From Verrucomicrobiales bacterium (GTDB lineage Bacteria; Verrucomicrobiota; Verrucomicrobiia; Verrucomicrobiales; SLCJ01), in contig SLCJ01000035.1 in assembly GCA_007125835.1 (NCBI GenBank), positions 1 to 11,133 on the forward strand: 11,133 nucleotides of DNA. The letters are read 5' to 3'. Under the pieces are notes generated by a model. It did not search any database. It saw nothing but the letters and a program-made list of their open reading frames with translations, and was not told the origin of the DNA. A program made the translations under genes and the position numbers. Positions 1 through 7,756 of this stretch are shown piece by piece. Positions within the stretch are counted from its first letter, which is position 1, and each line of letters begins with the position of its first letter.

Positions 1-749
1 CCGGCTGGAGCGACTTCCACATCACCCAACTCATCGAAACCCTTGAAAACGAAATCCCGGCGAACGAAAGGCATCTGCGCGTCTTTTTCGCCACCGACTC
101 CAATGTCATCGCAGGGAGCGCAATGCAGGATACCGCCACCACGAATGCCCCCGCAACCCAGATTGATGAAACCCGCCTGATCCACACGGGAAGGAACCAC
201 ATCGCCGAGGGTGATGGCGTGCTGGAAGACATCCCCGGACACGGCCCCATACAGGTCGCCTGGATCCGATTCTACAGCGGAAATGCACAAGGCCAGGTCG
301 CGAAAGTCAAACTGCATGACCAGTTTGCGGAGGTGTTGAATGAACTACCCGATTTTGGTGCCAATACTTCACCCTCTCGATGGGCACTTTGGAATACGGG
401 GCAATCAATGACCGAATATCAGATTGCAAAAGGGAAATTTCCCGATCTGGGCCATCCACCACTGTTTGTTTGGGATGCGATTCCGACAGAAGGAGATCAG
501 TTCATTATCGTAAATGATACATTGAGATGGGCATATGTTGAAGATGGACCTCGGGATTACCTTGGCATGCCCGCAGTCATTACAGTGCAAGAAATCCTAG
601 CTGATACGACATTTAGAGATCTGAACTTCAACCACACCCAAACCAAGCTAAACCAAGCGGAAAGTGCGATTCTCGCCGCTGGTGGTGGAAGTGATGCCAC
701 TCACTTTATTCCTGATGAATACTGGTGGAAGAAACTTCCTTCACAATAA
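1..749 (+). CDS. 3' part of an unrecognised protein (5' end outside window)
   Basis: The reading frame beginning at base 3 is open from the window edge to a TAA at 747-749, giving about 248 residues. The codons before the first ATG (base 123) read like normal protein (GWSDFHITQLIETLENEIP), so I treat the gene as entering from the left; a start at 123 giving 208 residues is the alternative. I do not recognise a family. The visible part is soluble-looking, with no membrane segment, no cysteine motif and no repeats; it is rich in Trp and aromatic residues toward the C-terminus (HFIPDEYWWKKL). Base composition changes inside the gene: roughly 55-65% GC up to about base 250, then about 38-50% GC from about 360 to 750, unlike everything to its right. 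That could mean foreign origin or relaxed codon use. Function unknown. Confidence 0.6.
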   Translation, partial: GWSDFHITQLIETLENEIPANERHLRVFFATDSNVIAGSAMQDTATTNAPATQIDETRLIHTGRNHIAEGDGVLEDIPGHGPIQVAWIRFYSGNAQGQVAKVKLHDQFAEVLNELPDFGANTSPSRWALWNTGQSMTEYQIAKGKFPDLGHPPLFVWDAIPTEGDQFIIVNDTLRWAYVEDGPRDYLGMPAVITVQEILADTTFRDLNFNHTQTKLNQAESAILAAGGGSDATHFIPDEYWWKKLPSQ

Positions 750-888
750 CCCTGATACTCAAGCGATATCATCAGTTCACTTGCGTTAATGGCTCATCAT
801 GTGGCTAGGGAACCTGAGAAAATCGATGAAATCAGTGACTGGTAATCGGGCGCGAGTAGCCAGCGTCAGTTGCGCTGATCTCTTCGCA

Positions 889-2799
889 TCAGGTTTCCGT
901 CGCGGGTGCGTAAAATTCATTGTGTGTTTTGAGGGCGTTTTGGATGCGTGAGGCGGCAGCGCTGGCGGTGATGCCGTGTTTTTCGCGGAGGCGTGGGACG
1001 CCGCCGTGTTCGATGAATTCGTCGGGCCAACCGACGCGGATGACGGGGGTGTGGATGCCCTTTTCGTGTAGGTGTTCGATGACGGAGCAGCCGAAGCCGT
1101 TGTGCAGGACGTGGTCTTCGAGGGTGCAGATGACTTTGCATTTGCGGGCGAATTCCTCGATGACTTCGGTGTCGAGCGGTTTGATGAAGCGTGGGTTGAT
1201 CAGGGCTGTGGAGATGCCTTTGGCTTCGAGCAGGTCGCGGGTTTCCGCGCCGAGTTGGAAGAATGTGCCGAGCCCGAAGATGGCGACGTCGGTCCCTGGG
1301 TGGACGACCTCTGCCTTGCCGATGGGCAGGATGCGGCGTTCGGGAGCGACGTCGGTGCCGGCGATGGGGCCGCGCGGGTAGCGGATGGCGATGGGGCCGT
1401 CCTCGTAGGCGGCCATGGTGTGGACCATGTCGGCGAGTTCGGTCTCGTCCCGTGGTTGCATGTGGACGATGTTGGGAATGTGGCGAAGGTAGCCGATGTC
1501 GAAGAGGCCGTGGTGTGTGGGGCCGTCGTCGCCGGAGAGTCCGCCGCGGTCCATGCAGAGTCGGACCGGCAGATTTTGGATGGCCATGTCGTGGACGATC
1601 ATGTCGTAGGCGCGCTGCATGAAGGTCGAGTAGATGGCGAGGAAGGGTTTGTAGCCGCGGGTGGCCATGCCGCAGGCGAACAGGGCGGCGTGTTCCTCGG
1701 CAATGCCGACGTCGAAGTAGCGGTCGGGCAGCTCTTCCTTGAAGATTTCGAGTTTGGTGCCGCCGGGCATGGCGGCGGTGATGGCGACGACCTTTTTGTC
1801 GGTCTTGGCCATGTCGGTGACGGTGCGCGCGAAGATGTCGGAGGCGGTGGGGGTGCCGGCTTTGGTTTCGCCGGTGGCCACGGAATAGGGGCCGAGGCCG
1901 TGGAATTTGCCTGGGTTGGCGAGGGCTGGATCGTAGCCCCGGCCTTTTTCGGTGATCACGTGGAGGATCACCGGGTGGTCGCTTTTCTTGAGGAATTCGA
2001 GGGTGTGAATGAGGCTAGGCAGGTCGTGTCCGTCGATGGGGCCGAAATAGTGGAGGCCGAATTTCTCGAACAGCACCGAGGGAAGGATTACGTTCTTGGC
2101 ACCTTCTTCGATCCGCTGGACGAAGCGGCGGGCGTGGGTGCCGGCCACCTTTTCGACGAGGTCGGCGGCCTTGGCGCGGATGGAGGCGAAGGTGCTGCTG
2201 GTGACCAGGTCGTTGAGGTAATTGGCCATGGCACCGACGTTCTTGTCGATCGACCATTCGTTGTCGTTGAGGATGACGATCAAGCGTTTGGTGGAGCCGA
2301 TGTTGTTGAGGGCCTCGAACACGGGTCCGCAGGTGAAGGCGGCGTCGCCGGCGACGCAGACGACGTGTTCGTCGCCGTCGGCGAGGTCGCGGGCGACTGC
2401 CATGCCGAGGGCGGCGGAGAGGGCGGTGCCGGCGTGTCCTGCCCCGTAGCAGTCGTGTTCGCTTTCGGTGCGTAGCAGGAAGCCATTGAGGCCCTCGTAC
2501 TGGCGGATGGTGTGGATGCGGTCGTTGCGCCCGGTGAGCATTTTGTGGACGTAGCCTTGGTGGCTGACGTCGAAGACGAAGCGGTCGATGGGCGTTTGGA
2601 AGACGCGGTGCAGGGCGATGGTGAGTTCGACGACGCCGAGGTTGGGGCCGAGGTGGCCGCCGGTGCGGGCGATGCTGTGGACCAGTTTGTGGCGGATTTC
2701 CGAAGCGAGTTCGGGCAGTTTGCCGGGGTCGAGGGCCTTGATGTCGTCGGGCGATTGGATCGCGTCCAGTAAGGGTGTATCGCGGGGTTCCGGACTCAT
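889..2799 (-). CDS. dxs: 1-deoxy-D-xylulose-5-phosphate synthase, divergent form
   Basis: DXS condenses pyruvate and glyceraldehyde-3-phosphate, with thiamine diphosphate (TPP), as the first step of the non-mevalonate isoprenoid pathway in the cytoplasm. The 636 residues match the usual length (about 620). Visible landmarks: H49 in SGHL-like GGHLGPNLG, H80 in DVSHQGYVHKMLTGR, H122 in GAGHAGTALSAALGMA, the TPP-binding stretch GDA(151-153) to NDN(178-180), NVGAM (187-191), GPIDGHD (253-259), and E368 in DVGIAEEHA, equivalent to the general acid/base Glu, followed by IYSTFMQRAYD, DGPTHHGLFD and IRYPRGP. Oddities are GDA instead of the usual GDG and SHQ instead of GHQ. The start at 2799 is chosen because E. 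coli DXS aligns well from just downstream; a longer frame to 2883 would run into xseB. It follows xseB by 37 nt, a common bacterial pairing. Confidence 0.93.
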   Translation of the reverse strand: MSPEPRDTPLLDAIQSPDDIKALDPGKLPELASEIRHKLVHSIARTGGHLGPNLGVVELTIALHRVFQTPIDRFVFDVSHQGYVHKMLTGRNDRIHTIRQYEGLNGFLLRTESEHDCYGAGHAGTALSAALGMAVARDLADGDEHVVCVAGDAAFTCGPVFEALNNIGSTKRLIVILNDNEWSIDKNVGAMANYLNDLVTSSTFASIRAKAADLVEKVAGTHARRFVQRIEEGAKNVILPSVLFEKFGLHYFGPIDGHDLPSLIHTLEFLKKSDHPVILHVITEKGRGYDPALANPGKFHGLGPYSVATGETKAGTPTASDIFARTVTDMAKTDKKVVAITAAMPGGTKLEIFKEELPDRYFDVGIAEEHAALFACGMATRGYKPFLAIYSTFMQRAYDMIVHDMAIQNLPVRLCMDRGGLSGDDGPTHHGLFDIGYLRHIPNIVHMQPRDETELADMVHTMAAYEDGPIAIRYPRGPIAGTDVAPERRILPIGKAEVVHPGTDVAIFGLGTFFQLGAETRDLLEAKGISTALINPRFIKPLDTEVIEEFARKCKVICTLEDHVLHNGFGCSVIEHLHEKGIHTPVIRVGWPDEFIEHGGVPRLREKHGITASAAASRIQNALKTHNEFYAPATET

Positions 2800-2836
2800 G
2801 TGGGAGATGCTCGTGTGGCGTGGGGATGGGATGGAG

Positions 2837-3193
2837 TTAAAACAGCCCGGGAGTGGAATCCGGTGTGTTTTTTTCGGTGTCACCGTTTTGCGGCGGGTCG
2901 AGGGGTTCGAGGGAAGGTGGGTTTGCGCCGTCCAGTTTAATGGATTCGATGCGGTTGCGGGCGCGGTCGATGTGTTTGCGGGCGATGGCGAGCAGGGTGG
3001 CTCCCTTTTCGTATGAGGAGATCAGTTCTTCCAGCGGCAGGGAGTCCGATTCCATGTGGGAGACGGTTTCCTCGAGTCCGGCCATGGCTTCTTCGAAGGT
3101 CGGTTCGGTCTTTTCTTCCGGCTTGGGGGCGGCTTTTTTCTTCACGGTGGGAGAGTGGCGTTGCGGGGTGGCTGGGTCGGCGGAATCAATCAT
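2837..3193 (-). CDS. xseB: Exodeoxyribonuclease VII small subunit
   Basis: XseB is the small helical subunit that coats the large subunit XseA in exonuclease VII, a nuclease that degrades single-stranded DNA to oligonucleotides. The diagnostic core is residues about 33-82: FEEAMAGLEETVSHMES, then LPLEELISSYEKGATL and a basic helix ending ARNRIESI, which follows the family pattern closely. At 118 residues the protein is longer than the usual 75-90, because of a charged N-terminal stretch (VKKKAAPKPEEK) and a proline/acidic C-terminal tail. The ATG at 3193 overlaps the end of the upstream membrane-protein gene by 8 nt, suggesting translational coupling. A GTG start 16 codons further in would give 102 residues and cannot be excluded. 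The next gene downstream is dxs. XseA is not in the window. Confidence 0.88.
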   Translation of the reverse strand: MIDSADPATPQRHSPTVKKKAAPKPEEKTEPTFEEAMAGLEETVSHMESDSLPLEELISSYEKGATLLAIARKHIDRARNRIESIKLDGANPPSLEPLDPPQNGDTEKNTPDSTPGLF

Positions 3194-5021
3194 CGTCGGA
3201 GCCAAAGTCCGGCAGGATGGAGTCCTCGATAGCTTCGGGTTCATCGGGAGCGCCTTCCTCCATACGGTTGAAGTTGGACCAGAATCCCATTTCCATGCCC
3301 ATGGGCATGTAGACACCGAAGCGGAAGGCGTCTTCCCGGCGGGGTGTCCTCCTGACGGAGCGCTCGAATTGGGGGCGCAGCACCCAGTATCCCCAGTCGC
3401 CGAATTCCGAGCCTGGATTGACGAGTTGGCTGGTGAGGCGGGCGTTTTTGGTTAACGGGGTGAAGTAGATGCCGGCGACCGGATGGCGGTGGGCTTCAAG
3501 GAACTCCACCATGTCGTCGAATTGCCCCATATCGCGCGGCAGCCAGCTCGATGTGCGGTCGGCGTACCAGGCGGTGCCCCATGGCATGTCGGAAACGATC
3601 ACCTCCCTTTCGCTGGTCCAGGTATTCAGGTAGACGATGGCCTGCGGGAGGTAGGGTGGGTAGTTGGGCATGTCCTGGAAGACGCCGGGGCGGAAGAGCG
3701 TGCGTGGCATGGTGGCCAGCAGGGGGACGGCGCTGAGGAAGACGAGGATGATGTAGGGGAGGTTTTGCAGCATGGGTGTGTTGGCACCCACGCCGAGGCG
3801 GTTCCACAGCACGGCCAGCAGGGCGAGGCCGTAGGCCGCCATGACGGGTGCGAAGAGAATGTGGATTTGGTTGGCGTCGCGCTCGCCGTCCTGGAGGCCG
3901 AAGATGGACATGCCGACCACGGCGCAGATCCACATGCCGAGGATGCCCCAGCGGAACAGGGAGATTTCGGGGCGTTTGAAGGGGTGAAGCAGCGAGATGA
4001 AAAACATCGGCGCGGCGAGAATGGCGCCGAAGTAGGGGATGAGCTGTTTAAATTGGTCGAGTGAGGTGATGGCGATGCGCCCGGCGAATCCGCGCAGGTC
4101 GAGCGTTTCGGAATCGGGCCTGAAATTACGCATGGTGCCGCTTTCGCCGAGGTCTGCGAGGCCATTGTAGATGGCGTAGAAAGCGTCTCCGTGGATGGTG
4201 CCACTGACGATGAAGTTGCGGATCAGTCCTGGTGAGATGACGAGGAGGAAGACGAGCCCCATGATGGCGGCGGCCATGCCGCGGGGGCGCAGGGCGAGGG
4301 CGGCGAAGGCGAGGGCACCGATGAAGATCCAGATGGTGATCCAGTGGGTGAGGGCGAGCAGCCCGAACATTGCGGAGGACAGGGCGGCCCAACCCAGAGG
4401 CGACAGCCCGAGCACTTGGTTTTCGACGGCCCGGTAGAGGAAATACAGGGCGAGCCCGAAGAAAAGAAGCATTAGCATGGTCGGCAGTCCTGTGTGCGTA
4501 AATCGCCAAAGCAGGTCGCAGAAAACCATGAGGAAGACGATGACCAGGCCGATCTTGCGGTCGAAAATCCGAGAGCCCAACAGATAGAAGACGAGGATGG
4601 ACAGCATGAGGAACACCATGGAGGTGCCGGCGATGACGCGGTCCGCTGGATAGATGGTATTTTCCTCATCCAGTTCCAGCGTGCCTTGGAACATGCGGAG
4701 CGGGATATGGTTGGCGATGATGCCCAGCGGAGCGTGGTAGGTGTCCTGGAAATTGTCGATCTGAACGCTGCCGCCGATCAAGTCGGCCTGCTCGTTGGCC
4801 TGGTAGAGCGAGAAAGGGCGCAGGAACTTTGTGGTCAGGCCATTGCCACGAACCATCTCGCGAGCGATCTGAGCCTGGTCGATGCCGTGCTTGCTGGTCA
4901 GGCCGCGGAAGTCGACGAAAAGGTAGAACGCGCTCAGGGCGATCAGGAACACGACAAAGAGGCCGTATGAGATCAGGGTGGCGGGGCTTACGGCGTTGGG
5001 ATTGTGGGGAGCTGCGGACAT
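3186..5021 (-). CDS. Polytopic membrane protein, GT-C glycosyltransferase-like
   Basis: This 611-residue protein has about 11 hydrophobic segments between residues 16 and about 455, then a soluble C-terminal domain (about 464-611) with an acidic tail (GSDDD). The first segment (16-36) is followed by a loop with D48 in GIDQAQIAREMVRGNG. An acidic residue followed by an amphipathic helix and an 'M..G.G' element is what GT-C enzymes of the PMT/ArnT type show in their first external loop, where they use polyprenyl-phosphate sugars. The C-terminal stretch SDMPWGTAWYADR followed by WLPRDM resembles the extracytoplasmic domain of such proteins. Substrate and acceptor cannot be read from the sequence, and the family assignment is moderate. 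The frame stays open far upstream (to 5849), but that part lies inside the response-regulator gene and is Ser/Pro/Ala-rich shadow; ATG 5021 immediately precedes the first membrane segment. It is 82 nt after the regulator gene and overlaps xseB. Confidence 0.75.
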   Translation of the reverse strand: MSAAPHNPNAVSPATLISYGLFVVFLIALSAFYLFVDFRGLTSKHGIDQAQIAREMVRGNGLTTKFLRPFSLYQANEQADLIGGSVQIDNFQDTYHAPLGIIANHIPLRMFQGTLELDEENTIYPADRVIAGTSMVFLMLSILVFYLLGSRIFDRKIGLVIVFLMVFCDLLWRFTHTGLPTMLMLLFFGLALYFLYRAVENQVLGLSPLGWAALSSAMFGLLALTHWITIWIFIGALAFAALALRPRGMAAAIMGLVFLLVISPGLIRNFIVSGTIHGDAFYAIYNGLADLGESGTMRNFRPDSETLDLRGFAGRIAITSLDQFKQLIPYFGAILAAPMFFISLLHPFKRPEISLFRWGILGMWICAVVGMSIFGLQDGERDANQIHILFAPVMAAYGLALLAVLWNRLGVGANTPMLQNLPYIILVFLSAVPLLATMPRTLFRPGVFQDMPNYPPYLPQAIVYLNTWTSEREVIVSDMPWGTAWYADRTSSWLPRDMGQFDDMVEFLEAHRHPVAGIYFTPLTKNARLTSQLVNPGSEFGDWGYWVLRPQFERSVRRTPRREDAFRFGVYMPMGMEMGFWSNFNRMEEGAPDEPEAIEDSILPDFGSDDD

Positions 5022-5103
5022 GGCGGACGGTTTGGCGTCAAAGATAGAGGGGAAAATCGATCTGAAAACCGCGAAATGCGCAAGTTTGGACGATCGCGGC
5101 GGA

Positions 5104-6489
5104 TCAGTCTGTCTCGCTCTCCGATTTGAGTTTGCGGTGGAGTGTGCGGCGGCTGATGCCGAGCAGGCGTGCGGCCTCGGCGCGGTTTTGGTTGGTGCGG
5201 GCCAGGGCGGCACGGATGAGGCGGGCCTCGGCGCGGTGAAGATTGAAATCAAGAGAATCCCCGGCGGCGGGCGGGAGCGGCGTCGGAAACTCGTCGGCGG
5301 GCTTGATGGGCGGAGGGGATTCGCGGCGGACGGTGGGCGGGAGGTCGCCCGGGGCGAGATCGTCGCCGCGGGCGAGGACGACGGCGTGCTCGATTGCGGT
5401 GCGAAGTTCGCGGACGTTGCCCGGCCAGGGGTATTGGAGCAGGGCGTCGCGCGTGCCGGGGGCGAGCGGGCGGTTGGGTTTTTGGTTTTCGCGGGCGAAT
5501 TCGGTGGCAAAGGTTTCGGCGAGCAGAAGGATGTCTTCGGGCCGGTCGCGCAGGGGAGGCATGCGAAGGCTGACCACATTGAGGCGGAAAAACAGATCCT
5601 CGCGGAATTCGCCTTTGGCGACCATGGCTTTGAGATTGCGATTGGTGGCGGCGACGAGACGGACATCGATGGGGATGGGTTTGCCGCCGCCGACCCGCTC
5701 GATGGTTCGTTCGCCGAGAGCGCGCAGCAACTTGACCTGGATGGTTTGGTCAATCTCTCCGATCTCGTCGAGAAAGAGGGTGCCGCCGTGAGCCTGTTCG
5801 AAGCGGCCGATGCGGCGTTCGGACGCGCCGGTGAACGCGCCTTTCTCATGGCCGAAGAGTTCGCTTTCGAGCAACTGCGGCGAGAGGGCCGCGCAATGCA
5901 CGGCGATTATGTGGTTGGCGGGGCGTCCGCCGAGGGAATGGAGCGCGCGGGCGGCAAGTTCCTTGCCGGTGCCGCTTTCGCCCTCGATGAGCACGTTCGC
6001 CTTGGTGGGAGCCACTTGGCGGATCACGGCCATGACATCTTCCATCGCCTTGGAGCGGCCGAGTAATTGGCGGAAGCCGGCCTGCTCGGTGACTACGCGG
6101 CGAAGTTGTTTGTTCTCGGTTTCGAGGCGGCGCTCTTTGAGCGCGCGTTTGATGAGCAGTTCGAGTTCGTCGAGGTTGAGGGGTTTGGTGATGAAGTCCC
6201 AGGCGCCACGTTTGACGGCCTCCACGGCGGTGTCGACCGAGCCGTATGCTGTCATCATCACGCAGAGCGGCGGCTCGGGCAGTTTGAGGGCCTTCTCGAT
6301 CAACTGCATGCCGTCGTCCGCGCCGAGCCGGAGGTCAGTAAGCATCACATCGACCTTGTCGTTCTGAAGCACCGTCATGGCCTGTGCGGCATCGGCGGCG
6401 AGGTAGACCTCGAAGTGCTCCTCGAGCGAGAGGCGGAGGCCCTCGCGCGTGTTCTTCTCGTCATCGACAATGAGCAGTGTGGCGTTCAT
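5104..6489 (-). CDS. Sigma-54-dependent response regulator, NtrC/AtoC type
   Basis: This 461-residue cytoplasmic activator has three domains. The receiver (1-120) has the acidic pair D9/D10, phospho-acceptor D52 in MLTDLRL, switch T80 and K102 in FITKP. The AAA+ domain (about 140-375) has Walker A GESGTGKE (170-177), the sigma-54 contact loop GAFTGA (217-222), Walker B GGTLFLDEIGE (235-245), then AATNRNL, FREDLFFRLNV and WPGNVREL. The Fis-type helix-turn-helix is at about 435-454 (NRAEAARLLGISRRTLHRKL). All key residues are intact, so it should remodel RNA polymerase-sigma-54 at distant promoters once phosphorylated. Its ATG overlaps the kinase stop codon (ATGA), so the pair is translationally coupled. 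I found no convincing sigma-54 promoter in the window, so the regulon is unknown; the adjacent membrane-protein gene is one possible target. Confidence 0.95.
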   Translation of the reverse strand: MNATLLIVDDEKNTREGLRLSLEEHFEVYLAADAAQAMTVLQNDKVDVMLTDLRLGADDGMQLIEKALKLPEPPLCVMMTAYGSVDTAVEAVKRGAWDFITKPLNLDELELLIKRALKERRLETENKQLRRVVTEQAGFRQLLGRSKAMEDVMAVIRQVAPTKANVLIEGESGTGKELAARALHSLGGRPANHIIAVHCAALSPQLLESELFGHEKGAFTGASERRIGRFEQAHGGTLFLDEIGEIDQTIQVKLLRALGERTIERVGGGKPIPIDVRLVAATNRNLKAMVAKGEFREDLFFRLNVVSLRMPPLRDRPEDILLLAETFATEFARENQKPNRPLAPGTRDALLQYPWPGNVRELRTAIEHAVVLARGDDLAPGDLPPTVRRESPPPIKPADEFPTPLPPAAGDSLDFNLHRAEARLIRAALARTNQNRAEAARLLGISRRTLHRKLKSESETD

Positions 6490-7745
6490 CGGGCGTGCGG
6501 GCCGGGTTTGGAGGTTTCTGTTTGCCCGGGAGGGGAGTTGAGTTCGATCACGGTGTCCTGTTCGCCGTGGGAATGATCGCGGGAACCGGCTGCGGGTTCG
6601 GCGAGCAGTCGCATGCGCGGACGGATGAAGGGGAGGCGGAGAACGACGGTGGTGCCACCTTCGCCGCCGCTCTCAATGGAGATGTCGCCGCCGTGTTCGC
6701 GGGCGATGCGGCGGACGATGAGCAGGCCGAGACCGTGGCCGGAGGACTTGGTGGTGTGGTAGGGGGTGAACAGGCGGGCCATCTGGGTCGGTGTAATTCC
6801 CGGGCCGTTGTCGGCAATGGTGAGCGAAGCGGCGAAGTCGTCGAAGGCGGTGTGGATGTGGATTTCGCCAGTGCCGGGTGCGACGGCTTGGGCCGCATTG
6901 CGGACCACATTGTAGATGGCCTGTTTGATCTGGCCGCCGTCCATGGGCATGTCGGGAAGTTGGGGCTGCGGCTGGAAGGAAAGGGAGATCCCGCGATCTG
7001 CCAACTCGGTGCCGAGGAATTCGAGTGATTCGCGGACGAGGGTGTTGAGGTTGCAGGGTACGAGCGCGGGCTCGGTGGGGCGGACAGCCCCGAGAAACTG
7101 TTCGATGATGAAATCGAGCCGCTCGACCTCGCCCTGCGAGGTGCGCAGCAGGTCGGCGAGTTCTTTGTGGAGCGCGGGGTCGCGGTCACGCAATTTGCGG
7201 TCGAGGAGTTGGAGGTGGATGGCCAGCGAGTTGAGTGGGTTGCCGAGTTCGTGGGCGACTCCGGCGGCGAGAAGGGTGAGTGCGGACAAGCGCTCGCTTT
7301 CGATCATCTTCTCGGTGAGCTGGCGGGTGCGGGTGACATCCCGCACGAGCATCACGTGGCCTCCGGTTTCGCCGCCTTCACCAACGCCCTCGATGGGCGC
7401 GAGGTAGAAGTTCAAAAAACGCTCCTCCGGGTAGAAGACCTCCAGGTCGTGGCTGACCACGCCACCGGAGCCGGCCAGGCGTTCCCAATCGAGGCCGCGC
7501 ACTTTGGCGGGCAGCAGCGCGCCGAGGGCCGAGTCGGGGTCGAGTCCGAAGAGTTGGGTGGCGGCGTCGTTGAGCCAGGTGATCCGGCCGTCGGCGTCGA
7601 GGATCAGCACGCCTTCCTGGAGGGCGGCGAAAACCCTTTCTAGCAGCACCTTTTCGCGAGCGAGGCGGGAGAAATGGGCTTGCACCTCGTCGGGGGTGAC
7701 GCGGTCGAGACGCTCGATCAGCTTGTCAAGGAAGCCACTTTTCAT
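6486..7745 (-). CDS. Soluble PAS-domain sensor histidine kinase, NtrB-like
   Basis: This 419-residue kinase has no membrane segment and should sense a cytoplasmic signal. After a short helical N-terminus, a PAS domain spans about 35-140 (GVLILDADGRITWLNDAA, ending in a VRDVT motif). The dimerisation domain carries phospho-acceptor H165 in AAGVAHELGNPLNSL. The ATP-binding domain has an N box around N279/N283 (YNVVRNAAQA), G1 DNGPGI (312-317), F326 (LFTPYHTTK) and G2 GHGLGL (336-341). A proline-rich tail of about 40 residues follows. The start MKSGFLDKL at 7745 is preferred; the frame is open to 7829, but that part lies antisense over cutA and has low similarity to anything expected. AAGGT lies just before this ATG but is too close to be a normal ribosome-binding site. 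The gene overlaps its response regulator by 4 nt. Confidence 0.92.
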   Translation of the reverse strand: MKSGFLDKLIERLDRVTPDEVQAHFSRLAREKVLLERVFAALQEGVLILDADGRITWLNDAATQLFGLDPDSALGALLPAKVRGLDWERLAGSGGVVSHDLEVFYPEERFLNFYLAPIEGVGEGGETGGHVMLVRDVTRTRQLTEKMIESERLSALTLLAAGVAHELGNPLNSLAIHLQLLDRKLRDRDPALHKELADLLRTSQGEVERLDFIIEQFLGAVRPTEPALVPCNLNTLVRESLEFLGTELADRGISLSFQPQPQLPDMPMDGGQIKQAIYNVVRNAAQAVAPGTGEIHIHTAFDDFAASLTIADNGPGITPTQMARLFTPYHTTKSSGHGLGLLIVRRIAREHGGDISIESGGEGGTTVVLRLPFIRPRMRLLAEPAAGSRDHSHGEQDTVIELNSPPGQTETSKPGPHAR

Positions 7746-7751
7746 TACCTT
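7723..7751 (+). promoter_or_regulatory. Candidate sigma-70-type promoter for cutA
   Basis: TTGTCA (7723-7728; 5 of 6 to TTGACA), a 17-nt spacer and TACCTT (7746-7751; matches the key T, A and final T of TATAAT) lie immediately before cutA. The predicted start of transcription falls at or next to the A of the cutA ATG (7757), which would make the mRNA leaderless. The element sits across the start codon of the divergent kinase gene. The -10 match is only partial, so this is a candidate. Confidence 0.35.
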
Positions 7752-7756
7752 GTGCC

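Noticed and set aside
789..845. 18-codon open frame (MAHHVAREPEKIDEISDW) in the gap after the first gene
   Set aside because: Too short, with no start signal and no recognisable product; it could be a degraded remnant, but there is no support.
861..877. Inverted repeat CAGCG/CGCTG between the first gene and dxs, considered as a terminator
   Set aside because: The stem is only 5 bp with a short loop and has no T-run on either strand.
1072..2475. Long open frame on the + strand antisense to dxs (467 codons)
   Set aside because: The translation is almost only Gly, Ala, Val, Asp and Glu. dxs on the other strand has full family motifs, so this is a composition-driven antisense shadow.
2800..2883. 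Longer dxs start at 2883
   Set aside because: The added 28 residues do not match DXS and would overlap the end of xseB; ATG 2799 fits the family N-terminus.
5022..5849. In-frame upstream extension of the membrane protein (276 extra codons from an ATG at 5849)
   Set aside because: It lies entirely over the same-strand response-regulator gene and the 82-nt gap, in another frame. The translation is Ser/Pro/Ala/Arg-rich with no domain, as expected for a shadow frame in GC-rich DNA.
4978..6066. Long + strand open frame antisense to the response regulator (362 codons)
   Set aside because: Same Gly/Ala/Glu-rich composition, with no motif; the regulator on the - strand is unambiguous.
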